A program made the position numbers and the translations under genes. Under the pieces are notes generated by a model. That model did no database searches, was not told the origin of the DNA, and was given only the letters and a program-made list of their open reading frames with translations. 5,180 nucleotides of DNA from an uncultured Rhodocyclaceae bacterium (GTDB lineage Bacteria; Pseudomonadota; Gammaproteobacteria; Burkholderiales; Rhodocyclaceae), in contig CAJBAP010000136.1 in assembly GCA_903950295.1 (NCBI GenBank), positions 1-5,180 on the forward strand, given 5' to 3'. Below are positions 1 to 5,180 of the stretch, piece after piece (positions within the stretch are counted from its first letter, which is position 1; each line of letters starts with the position of its first letter).

Positions 1-281
1 CCGATCACCGCGCCGAAATCCTCCCCGCGCAGTGCCGCCACGGTGGCGTCGATGAAGGTCGGTGCCGGTTCGCCGGTGATCTTGACGATTTCCCAGCTGC
101 AACCACGTTGATGCAGTGCGTCGAATAGCCAGGGTGCGTGCGACGACTCAAGAAAGCTGCGCGCGCCGGTAACGATAAGCAGGCGGCGACCATACGTGGC
201 GGCGATGTCCGGCAGTTTTTTCAGGACGCCGCTGCCGAATTCGATGCGTGGCAGGCGGGCGACGGCGAAGGCGGGGATCAT
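1..281 (-). CDS. Iron-containing alcohol dehydrogenase family protein, N-terminal part (runs off the left edge)
   Basis: Reading the minus strand from an ATG at 281 gives 93 open codons that continue past the window edge. The protein begins MIPAFAVARLPRIEFGSGVL and goes on to a segment RRLLIVTGARSFL, then GEPAPTFID and finally FGAVIG. A short strand ending in an FGxG turn, then a Rossmann-like LLIVTG strand, then a G-x-P-x-P loop and the start of an (A)VIGxGGG segment is the usual N-terminal order of group III (iron-containing) alcohol dehydrogenases, which are NAD(P)-dependent cytoplasmic enzymes. The iron ligands (Asp and three His) would lie further along and cannot be checked, so substrate and metal are unknown. 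The start is supported by the family's usual N-terminus rather than by a good Shine-Dalgarno; the upstream sequence is poor in that respect. The gene is divergent from the ferredoxin reductase at 366. Confidence 0.78.
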   Translation of the reverse strand, partial: MIPAFAVARLPRIEFGSGVLKKLPDIAATYGRRLLIVTGARSFLESSHAPWLFDALHQRGCSWEIVKITGEPAPTFIDATVAALRGEDFGAVI

Positions 282-318
282 GCGGGTCTCGTGGCTAAAA
301 TGCGGGCTGAAATGCGGG
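280..318. repeat. Three copies of ATGCGGG at the divergent intergenic region
   Basis: ATGCGGG occurs at 280-286, 300-306 and 312-318. The last two copies extend to AAATGCGGG (298-306 and 310-318) and are spaced exactly 12 bases apart. The first overlaps the dehydrogenase start codon; the other two lie in the spacer between the two divergent genes, just upstream of or overlapping the putative -35 region. It could be a regulator-binding repeat or a chance tandem duplication of about 12 bases. Confidence 0.4.
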
Positions 319-333
319 GCGCTCAGGTATTAT
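307..333 (+). promoter_or_regulatory. Possible sigma-70-like promoter for the ferredoxin reductase gene
   Basis: TATTAT at 328-333 matches the -10 consensus at five of six positions, and CTGAAA at 307-312 matches the -35 consensus at four of six. The 15-base spacer is shorter than ideal. On the opposite strand the same bases read GATAAT (334-329), with CTTTCA 17 bases upstream (357-352), so a divergent promoter for the dehydrogenase gene could overlap here. This is a visual match only. Confidence 0.25.
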
Positions 334-365
334 CGCCCCAACAATCAAGCCTGAAAGGGAGAAAA

Positions 366-1220
366 ATGTCCGCATTGAAAGAACTGGCCTCCGCCAAACA
401 ATATCCTGCCACCCTGGTGCGTTCCGAGCGCATTACCCCGGAGAGTTCCACTGAGGACGTGCGCCACCTGGTGTTCCGCCGCGACGACCTGTCGTTTTCG
501 GCCAAGATGGGCCAGTGCGTGCGCGTCATGGCGCCGGGTCAGTATGGCAACAAATACCATCCGCGCCTGTATCTGGTTGCCGACAACGATGTCGTCCAGG
601 AGGGTGCCGTCGAGTTCGCCATCTGCGTCAAGCGCCACAGCTACATCGACGACTTCAACGGCGAGCGCTACCAGGGCATCGCTTCCAACTACCTGTGTGA
701 CCTGAAACTCGGCACCAGTGTCGAATTTACCGGCCCCTTCGGCTACCCCTTCGAAGTGCCGGCCAACCGCAAGTCGAACCTTCTCATGATCGGCATGGGC
801 ACCGGCATAGCCCCCTTCCGCGCGCTGATCCGCCTGATCTACGAAAAAATTGGCAGCTGGGACGGCAAGGTGCGCCTGTTCTACGGTGCCAAGACCGGCC
901 TCGAGATGCTCTACATGAACGACGAGAACAAGGATTTGGCGCAATATATCCATCAGCCGACCTTCAAGGCCTTCCAGGCCATTAGCCCGCGCCCGGCCTT
1001 CGATGTGCCGGTGGAACTCGACAAGGCACTGGCGCAGAACGCCGCCGAGGTGTGGGAGATGATGCAAAGCCCCGATACCCACGTCTATATTGCCGGCGTG
1101 GATGACATGCGCGTGCGTGTCGAAAAAACGCTCGCCGAGATGGCTGGCTCCGTCCCCGCCTGGGAGCAGGCGAAAGAGACGATGCAAGTGGATGGTCGTT
1201 GGCATGAGGTGCTCTACTAA
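366..1220 (+). CDS. Plant-type ferredoxin--NADP+ reductase (284 aa)
   Basis: This FAD enzyme is expected to move electrons between NADP(H) and ferredoxin or flavodoxin in the cytoplasm. The FAD half contains RLYLVAD (67-73) in the place of the RxYS motif, the strand ICVKRH (86-91) and GIASNYLCDLKLG (104-116), very like the GVCSNxLCDLKPG segment of plant and cyanobacterial FNR. The NADP half contains GMGTGIAPFRAL (143-154), FYGAK (172-176), YIAGVDDM (241-248) and a C-terminal RWHEVLY ending in the tyrosine that stacks on the flavin. Two departures from the classical enzyme are visible: Leu70 replaces the Ser of RxYS, and Ala243 replaces the catalytic-site Cys of the Y-x-C-G motif. The ATG at 366 is preferred to an in-frame start at 138, because GGGAG at 357-361 precedes it and the extra N-terminus would run through the divergent dehydrogenase gene. 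Related reductase modules such as the BoxA reductase domain are possible, but no iron-sulphur motif is present. Confidence 0.88.
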   Translation: MSALKELASAKQYPATLVRSERITPESSTEDVRHLVFRRDDLSFSAKMGQCVRVMAPGQYGNKYHPRLYLVADNDVVQEGAVEFAICVKRHSYIDDFNGERYQGIASNYLCDLKLGTSVEFTGPFGYPFEVPANRKSNLLMIGMGTGIAPFRALIRLIYEKIGSWDGKVRLFYGAKTGLEMLYMNDENKDLAQYIHQPTFKAFQAISPRPAFDVPVELDKALAQNAAEVWEMMQSPDTHVYIAGVDDMRVRVEKTLAEMAGSVPAWEQAKETMQVDGRWHEVLY

Positions 1221-1247
1221 AAAGTCGGCGCTGGCGGGACGGCAAGC

Positions 1248-2519
1248 ATGAAGGTCTTGATTGTCGAGCCCTCACGCCTGGTGGCGCTGATGCTTGCCTC
1301 GATGTTTGGCAAGCATGGCTTCGAAGTCATTCAGGCGAGGAATGGTGCGGAGGCGCTGAACTTGCTCGCACGACAGCGAGTCGATCTCTTGTGCTTCGCC
1401 TACGAGTTGGGCGACATGAACGGGATCGATCTGTTTGTTACCGTCAAGGCGCGTGGTTTTGCCTACCATCAACCGGCACTGCTGTTCGCCTCGACGCACG
1501 ACAAGAAAGTTGTCGATCACGCGCTCGAAGCGGGTGTTACCGAGTGTTTTTCCAAGAAACAGATGGCGCGACTTGACGAGTTTGTCGGTCGCTTTGCCCA
1601 GGGTGGGCGTGCCCACCTGGAGGGCTCGGTGTTGCTGGTAGAAGATAGTGCGACCGCTGCGCTGTTCTGTCGCCAGATGCTGGAGCGCATCGGTCTCAAG
1701 GTGGAGCAGTGCCGGAGCGCCGAGCAGGCGATCGAGCACTTCGCCAAGCATAATTTCGACCTGGTCATCACCGACTATGTGTTGGCCGGTACCGAAACCG
1801 GCTTGTCGGTGATCAATGCCGTGCGCGCCAGTCCCGGCAAGAAGGGACTGACGCCCATCCTCGCCATGTCGGCCCTGGTGGATACGGCGCGCAAGGTGGA
1901 AATTCTCAGGAATGGCGCCAACGACTTCGTGCACAAGCCGGTCGTCGCTGAGGAACTCGAGATGCGCGTGGTCAATCTCATGACCATGCGGGCGCTGGTT
2001 CGGCGGCTCGAGTCGCAGCACGAAGCAATGCAGGAAATGGCCATGCACGACCAACTGACTGGCCTGTTCAACCGCTATTACCTGCAGGAGAAACTACCGG
2101 CGCTCTTGCGCGACAGCCAGAGAAAGGGCCAGGCGGTTTCGCTGCTGATGTGCGACATCGACCATTTCAAGCGCATCAACGATACCCATGGCCACAAGAC
2201 GGGAGACCAGGTGCTTGAGGCGGTGGCGACGGAGTTGCAACACGTCGTGCGGAACCGTGCGATCGTCGCCCGCGTGGGCGGTGAGGAATTCGTTGTGGTG
2301 CTGTCGGGCGCTGATCAGGCCCAGGCTGCCGAACAGGCTGAAGCACTGCGTGTGGCCGTCGCGGCACTGATCCCTGCCGGTCTCCCCGTTACCCTCAGTT
2401 TCGGCGTTGCTGAGCGCCAACTGGACGAGGACTATGAGGACTTGTTCAAGCGTGCCGATGCCGCTGTCTATCGCGCCAAGGAAGCCGGTCGCAATCGCGT
2501 CGAAGTTGCAGCGGGTTGA
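1248..2519 (+). CDS. Two-receiver diguanylate cyclase (REC-REC-GGDEF, 423 aa)
   Basis: A cytoplasmic response regulator predicted to make cyclic di-GMP from two GTP. Receiver 1 (about 1-115) is degenerate. It has VEP (6-8) where an acidic pair is expected, and Ala51 in the motif LLCFAY where the phosphorylated Asp should be, although Lys103/104 remains. Receiver 2 (about 127-245) is complete: Glu132-Asp133, phosphoacceptor Asp176 in VITDY, Ser208 and Lys230 in HKP. A short helical linker (about 246-266) leads to the GGDEF domain, with DQLTGLFNR (268-276), CDIDHFKRIND (302-312) and the active-site GGEEF (344-348). The inhibitory I-site RxxD reads R335-N-R-A338, so product inhibition through that site is probably lost. 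The layout resembles PleD, except that in PleD the second receiver is the adaptor. The ATG at 1248 has only a weak GGGAC upstream. It lies 27 bases after the reductase stop and may be co-transcribed with it. Confidence 0.93.
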   Translation: MKVLIVEPSRLVALMLASMFGKHGFEVIQARNGAEALNLLARQRVDLLCFAYELGDMNGIDLFVTVKARGFAYHQPALLFASTHDKKVVDHALEAGVTECFSKKQMARLDEFVGRFAQGGRAHLEGSVLLVEDSATAALFCRQMLERIGLKVEQCRSAEQAIEHFAKHNFDLVITDYVLAGTETGLSVINAVRASPGKKGLTPILAMSALVDTARKVEILRNGANDFVHKPVVAEELEMRVVNLMTMRALVRRLESQHEAMQEMAMHDQLTGLFNRYYLQEKLPALLRDSQRKGQAVSLLMCDIDHFKRINDTHGHKTGDQVLEAVATELQHVVRNRAIVARVGGEEFVVVLSGADQAQAAEQAEALRVAVAALIPAGLPVTLSFGVAERQLDEDYEDLFKRADAAVYRAKEAGRNRVEVAAG

Positions 2520-2537
2520 GCTTGCACCACCGTGTTG

Positions 2538-2903
2538 TTAGGCGAGTACTTCCTCGATAACCTGGATCAGTTCGTCGGTGCTGATGGGCTTGGCGATGAT
2601 GCGTTGTCCGCCGATCTCTTCGCTGCTCCTGGCCTCATCCTTCTTCAGCATCGCGGTGAGAAATACGATCTTGATGTGATTGAGTGCCGGGTCTTCATGC
2701 ACTGCTGCAGCCACTTCGCTGCCGAGCATGTCGGGCATCATGATGTCGAGCAGGATCAGGTCGGGTTGGCTTTGTCGGGCGGTTTCGATGGCGCGACTTC
2801 CCCGGTTTTCCGTAGATACGGTGTAACGCCCGGTCGATTCAAGGTTCAGCTTGATCAGTCGGGTAATCGCTGGTTCGTCGTCAACCACGAGAATATGTTT
2901 CAT
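2538..2903 (-). CDS. Single-domain CheY-like response regulator (121 aa)
   Basis: The whole protein is one receiver domain with every catalytic residue present: Asp8-Asp9 in LVVDDE for magnesium, phosphoacceptor Asp53 in LLLDxMMP-like context (LILLDIMMP), Thr83 in FLTA and Lys105 in AKP. Nothing follows the domain except the final helix, so it has no DNA-binding or enzymatic output of its own. It would act by protein contact or as a phosphorelay intermediate or phosphate sink. The gene starts 4 bases after the stop of the histidine kinase gene and has a good Shine-Dalgarno, GGAG (minus strand, 2914-2911), seven bases before the ATG. The kinase is therefore its likely phosphodonor. Its stop codon faces that of the diguanylate cyclase across 18 bases. 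Confidence 0.94.
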   Translation of the reverse strand: MKHILVVDDEPAITRLIKLNLESTGRYTVSTENRGSRAIETARQSQPDLILLDIMMPDMLGSEVAAAVHEDPALNHIKIVFLTAMLKKDEARSSEEIGGQRIIAKPISTDELIQVIEEVLA

Positions 2904-2907
2904 CGAG

Positions 2908-4212
2908 CTACTCCAGATTTTGCTTGAAGGTCAGGATGGCCGCAGTGCCACCCTCCGGGTTGTTGCGCAGGACCAGGGTGCCGTCATGGATCAGCATGAT
3001 ATTACGGGCGACCGACAAGCCAAGTCCCGTGCCCTCGCCGACCGGTTTGGTCGTAAAAAATGGATCAAAAAGCTTGTTCTTGACTGCTTCTGAAAGTCCC
3101 GGGCCGTTGTCTCTGATTTCCACGACGATCACGGAATCGCCAATGCGGAAGTTGCCGGTTGCGTCGCGGACCAGATCGCTGGCACCCAAGCTGATGGCAC
3201 GGCTGACCACGGTGATGCGTCCATCGTGACCGATTGCCTGAGCTGCATTGGTGATGAGATTGACGAAGACTTGTACCAGTCGATCCGGATCACCGCTCAA
3301 CCGTGGCAGGGAGTCCTGCAGTTCTCGCACCACCTCGATCTGATGCAATTCGAGGTCATGGCGCGTCAGGTGAAAGGCATTTTCGACGACCTCGTTCAGG
3401 TCGATGGAAACGCGCGCTATGCTTTTGTTGCTGGCAAAGTCGAGTAGACCTTTCACGATCCGGTCGGCCCGCCAGACGGCATCACGGATGTCATCGAGAA
3501 CCTCGGACTGGTTCTCATCCTGCTTCATCTGTCGCGACAGGTAGTCGATACCAAAGCGGATGATCGTGAGCGGATTTTTGACCTCGTGCGCCACGCCAGC
3601 GGCCAATCGGCCGACGGACTCAAGCCGATCGGTTTCGGCCAGTCGTTCCTGTGCGCCACGCAATTGGCTTTCAGCTTCCACTCTGCGCTGCAACTCCGCC
3701 TCCAATTCCTGATTGGAGCGGCGCAGCGCCTGCAGGGGGAGGTTGCGCAAGGGGAAGAAAAATAGCAGACCCAGCAATCCGCTCAGGCACGTCGCGATCA
3801 GCGTGCGTTCGATGATTTCGTCCAGCTTCCCCGCTACTTCGACATGGCCGCATTCCACGCCAAAGTCGAACACCAGGGCGCTGCGCGATAACTTGAATCC
3901 TGGTGAGGAAGGGCTGATTTGCGCAAGTGCCACGCCATTTCCATCGAACAGTTGTGTATCGGTATGCGGGAGGATCGTTGAGCGTATTACCTCGGCCAGT
4001 CGCTCGTTCTGGTAGCGCCATGAGCCCGGGTTACGCGCGATGTAGTTGTTGACGATGGAAGCTATGGCGCGTGCTTCAACCTCGAGGCTGGCTTCCAGGT
4101 GCCGCGTTGCCAGCAGGAAGTATCCGGCCGGCGGTAGCAGCGTGACCACCAGCGCGGTGCCAATCGCTACCCGGTTGAGGTAGATTTCGATGCGGCTGAT
4201 TTTCTCGGTCAT
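2908..4212 (-). CDS. Membrane sensor histidine kinase (434 aa)
   Basis: The protein is expected to autophosphorylate on His and pass phosphate to the receiver encoded directly downstream. In order it has: a membrane helix (about 15-35); a periplasmic region of about 100 residues (37-135) rich in helix at first; a second membrane helix (about 137-155); a charged coiled-coil linker (about 160-196) with no clear HAMP domain; a HisKA dimerisation domain with AAGVAHEVKNPLTIIRFG and phosphoacceptor His209; and a HATPase domain with an N box (NLITNAAQAI, 318-327), G1 DNGPG (368-372), FDPFFTTK (382-389) and G2 GTGLGLS (394-400). The H-E-x-K-N-P-L motif and F-x-P-F-x-T-T-K are like NtrB/ZraS-type kinases. 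I prefer the ATG at 4212, which leaves 16 bases after the binding-protein stop and has AGGA nine bases upstream. An in-frame ATG at 4248 would add 12 residues and overlap the previous gene, without a clear Shine-Dalgarno. Confidence 0.93.
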   Translation of the reverse strand: MTEKISRIEIYLNRVAIGTALVVTLLPPAGYFLLATRHLEASLEVEARAIASIVNNYIARNPGSWRYQNERLAEVIRSTILPHTDTQLFDGNGVALAQISPSSPGFKLSRSALVFDFGVECGHVEVAGKLDEIIERTLIATCLSGLLGLLFFFPLRNLPLQALRRSNQELEAELQRRVEAESQLRGAQERLAETDRLESVGRLAAGVAHEVKNPLTIIRFGIDYLSRQMKQDENQSEVLDDIRDAVWRADRIVKGLLDFASNKSIARVSIDLNEVVENAFHLTRHDLELHQIEVVRELQDSLPRLSGDPDRLVQVFVNLITNAAQAIGHDGRITVVSRAISLGASDLVRDATGNFRIGDSVIVVEIRDNGPGLSEAVKNKLFDPFFTTKPVGEGTGLGLSVARNIMLIHDGTLVLRNNPEGGTAAILTFKQNLE

Positions 4213-4228
4213 GCGCGGCGATCCTGGC

Positions 4229-5047
4229 TTAGCTGGGTTGGCATTCATTTGACAGCATGATCTGGCGCGCCTTGGTGGAAAAGAGAAACTTCATGAAGTG
4301 TTCCAGTGCAGCCGTTCTCTCACTGCGTGTGATCAGGATAAGCGGCTTGTAGAGCGGATAGGTGCCGGCTGTCATTGTCTTGAGCGTGGGCATGGTCCCG
4401 TCGAGGGCCAGCGGTTGGAGGGCGAGGCCCTGCGCCTGCAGTTGGCACAGGGTTATCGTGCCAAATACCCCCTTGGCCCGCATCAATGTCTCGGCGTTTT
4501 CCATGTCGTGTGTGGCAACCGCCATGCCCGGTCGTGCCAGGGCTTCTGTGATTGCGCGATCCATTTCCGGCGCCATCATCTTGATGATGGTGTTATCGGC
4601 ATCGCTGGCCGGGCGCAAGACCAGTCGCAGCGGCGTGCCATCTTCCCAGTGGGACATTTTCCCGGAATAGATGTCGGCCAGTTCGTGCCGGCCAATCTGT
4701 TGCCTGCCTACCGCGCCATTCACGACAAAGGCCAGCGGTGAGCGTGCCAGTTCGCGTGCCATGAGGGTCGTTGCCTCGTCGGGTTTCAGTGGACGACCGC
4801 TGATCGCCAGGTCAAGGAAGCCGGCGGAAACGGCGCGGATACCGGCGCTGCTGCCGAGTGGCGGCTTCACGATCTCGACCTGTCGAGATGGATCGGTACC
4901 GTGATATTCGGCGATCAGCTTCTCAAGAATGGCATAGGCTGCGCCGGTGCCGCCTACTTTCAAGCTGGTCGCCGCACCCGCAGGCGTTATCAGCAATATC
5001 AGGCACAGCCACGAAAACCAATGGAAACAACGTCTGTAGCTGCGCAT
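4229..5047 (-). CDS. Secreted PstS-like substrate-binding protein (272 aa), probable sensory partner of the kinase
   Basis: The first 26 residues form a signal peptide: a basic start (MRSYRR), a hydrophobic core (WLCLILLITP) and a likely cleavage at AGA|A, giving a periplasmic protein of about 247 residues. The mature protein begins SLKVGGTGAAYAI (28-40), followed by GSSAGI (65-70), LAISGRPL (80-87), IYSGKMSHW (126-134) and YPLYKPL (230-236). These are hallmarks of the PstS-like periplasmic binding fold (PBP-like-2). Compared with E. coli PstS from memory, the phosphate-contacting Asp of the ASD motif is Gly84, and the GSGT anion loop is replaced by S148-D-A-D151. The ligand may therefore not be phosphate. 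Two cysteines (201 and 269) remain in the mature protein. The ATG at 5047 is chosen over a TTG at 5053 because AAGGGG lies seven bases upstream of the ATG. No transporter permease or ATPase is in view; instead the kinase and receiver follow in the same operon. Confidence 0.87.
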   Translation of the reverse strand: MRSYRRCFHWFSWLCLILLITPAGAATSLKVGGTGAAYAILEKLIAEYHGTDPSRQVEIVKPPLGSSAGIRAVSAGFLDLAISGRPLKPDEATTLMARELARSPLAFVVNGAVGRQQIGRHELADIYSGKMSHWEDGTPLRLVLRPASDADNTIIKMMAPEMDRAITEALARPGMAVATHDMENAETLMRAKGVFGTITLCQLQAQGLALQPLALDGTMPTLKTMTAGTYPLYKPLILITRSERTAALEHFMKFLFSTKARQIMLSNECQPS

Positions 5048-5054
5048 CGACAAG

Positions 5055-5060
5055 CCCCTT
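5055..5060 (-). promoter_or_regulatory. Ribosome binding site that fixes the binding-protein start
   Basis: AAGGGG on the minus strand lies seven bases upstream of the ATG at 5047 and only one base from the alternative TTG at 5053. That spacing decides for the ATG. Confidence 0.7.
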
Positions 5061-5085
5061 GCTGCATGAACCAGTGAGAGTGGAG

Positions 5086-5103
5086 TGTTAAGGTTTGCTT
5101 AAG
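5086..5103. promoter_or_regulatory. Candidate operator: TTAAG direct repeat with 11-base period in a divergent promoter region
   Basis: On the plus strand TGTTAAG (5086-5092), GTTT and GCTTAAG (5097-5103) form two half-sites whose TTAAG cores are exactly 11 bases apart. On the minus strand they read CTTAAGC-AAAC-CTTAACA. Seven-base half-sites separated by four bases are the architecture bound by OmpR/PhoB-family regulators, but the bases do not match the CTGTCAT Pho-box consensus well. The same bases also contain an inverted repeat, TTAAG-5-CTTAA (5088-5102). The element sits between the divergent starts at 5047 and 5150 and could serve either gene. Confidence 0.35.
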
Positions 5104-5121
5104 CATGAGGGCGCATACTAG
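5095..5121 (+). promoter_or_regulatory. Weak possible promoter for the right-edge gene
   Basis: TTGCTT (5095-5100) and TACTAG (5116-5121) are partial matches to -35 and -10 hexamers with a short 15-base spacer. They lie about 30 bases upstream of the ATG at 5150. The position is right but the match is poor, and an activator-dependent promoter using the overlapping TTAAG repeat is an alternative. Confidence 0.2.
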
Positions 5122-5149
5122 CCGCTCTTTTCAGGGGAAGGGCACCAAA

Positions 5150-5180
5150 ATGTTGCGGCTGCTGGCCAGCGTCTTTGTTC
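5150..5180 (+). CDS. Start of an unidentified plus-strand gene, cut by the right edge
   Basis: An ATG at 5150 is preceded by a strong Shine-Dalgarno, AGGGGAAGGG (5133-5142), with seven bases between. Only ten codons are visible, reading MLRLLASVFV. This basic then hydrophobic beginning would fit a signal peptide or first membrane helix, but too little is present for any functional call. The gene is divergent from the binding-protein operon and shares its 102-base upstream region. Confidence 0.6.
   Translation, partial: MLRLLASVFV

Noticed and set aside
5..193. 62-codon minus-strand open frame at the left edge
   Set aside because: A different minus-strand frame over the same bases encodes a convincing iron-alcohol-dehydrogenase N-terminus, so this is a shadow.
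138..365. In-frame N-terminal extension of the ferredoxin reductase from an ATG at 138
   Set aside because: The extension overlaps the divergent dehydrogenase coding region, looks unlike FNR, and the ATG at 366 has its own GGGAG Shine-Dalgarno.
345..1205. Long minus-strand open frame of 286 codons opposite the ferredoxin reductase
   Set aside because: It lies wholly antisense to a gene with clear FNR motifs. Its translation is rich in His, Gly and Val without recognisable domains, as expected of a GC-rich shadow frame.
1272..2054. Minus-strand open frame of 260 codons opposite the receiver part of the cyclase
   Set aside because: Antisense to well-conserved receiver domains; the translation is His/Gln-rich and shows no domain.
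2520..2537. Possible bidirectional terminator between the convergent cyclase and receiver genes
   Set aside because: The 18 bases contain no GC-rich hairpin followed by a T run; any terminator must be elsewhere or Rho-dependent.
2532..2927. Plus-strand open frame of 131 codons over the receiver gene
   Set aside because: Antisense to a receiver with all catalytic residues; no motif of its own.
4298..4741. Plus-strand open frame of 147 codons opposite the binding protein
   Set aside because: Antisense to a gene with a signal peptide and binding-fold motifs; the translation has no recognisable domain.
5086..5103. Canonical Pho box upstream of the PstS-like gene
   Set aside because: The 7-4-7 spacing is right, but the half-sites CTTAAGC and CTTAACA match CTGTCAT poorly, so I record only a generic candidate operator.

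Overview
This is a GC-rich, tightly packed bacterial chromosome segment. Gene style and protein sequences suggest a betaproteobacterium, perhaps a Rhodocyclales-type organism (Dechloromonas/Azonexus/Accumulibacter relatives). That placement rests on pattern recognition only. I see no mobile element, CRISPR array, rRNA or tRNA.

Layout, left to right. (1) The left edge (1-281, minus strand) is the N-terminal end of an iron-containing alcohol dehydrogenase-family gene that runs off the window. (2) A short divergent intergenic region follows (282-365). It carries three copies of ATGCGGG (the first overlaps the dehydrogenase start codon) and possible overlapping promoters. (3) A plant-type ferredoxin--NADP+ reductase (366-1220, plus). 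(4) A two-receiver diguanylate cyclase (1248-2519, plus) 27 bases downstream. Its first receiver has lost the phosphoacceptor aspartate; its second receiver and GGEEF domain look intact. (5) Converging on it with an 18-base gap is a three-gene minus-strand operon. In transcription order it encodes a secreted PstS-like periplasmic binding protein (5047-4229), a membrane sensor histidine kinase (4212-2908) and a single-domain CheY-like response regulator (2903-2538). (6) A short divergent promoter region (5048-5149), with an 11-base-period TTAAG repeat, separates this operon from the first ten codons of another plus-strand gene at the right edge (5150 onward).

How the genes may work together. 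The binding protein, kinase and stand-alone receiver have the architecture of a three-component sensory system: the periplasmic protein would bind a ligand and modulate the kinase, which phosphorylates the receiver. There are no Pst permease or ATPase genes in view. By my alignment from memory, the phosphate-contacting residues of PstS are not conserved in the binding protein, so a sensory role with a different ligand is more attractive than phosphate import. The receiver has no output domain, and the adjacent convergent gene is a receiver-controlled diguanylate cyclase. A link from this sensor to c-di-GMP is a plausible but unproven hypothesis. The reductase and the dehydrogenase are metabolic genes with no evident connection to the signalling cluster.
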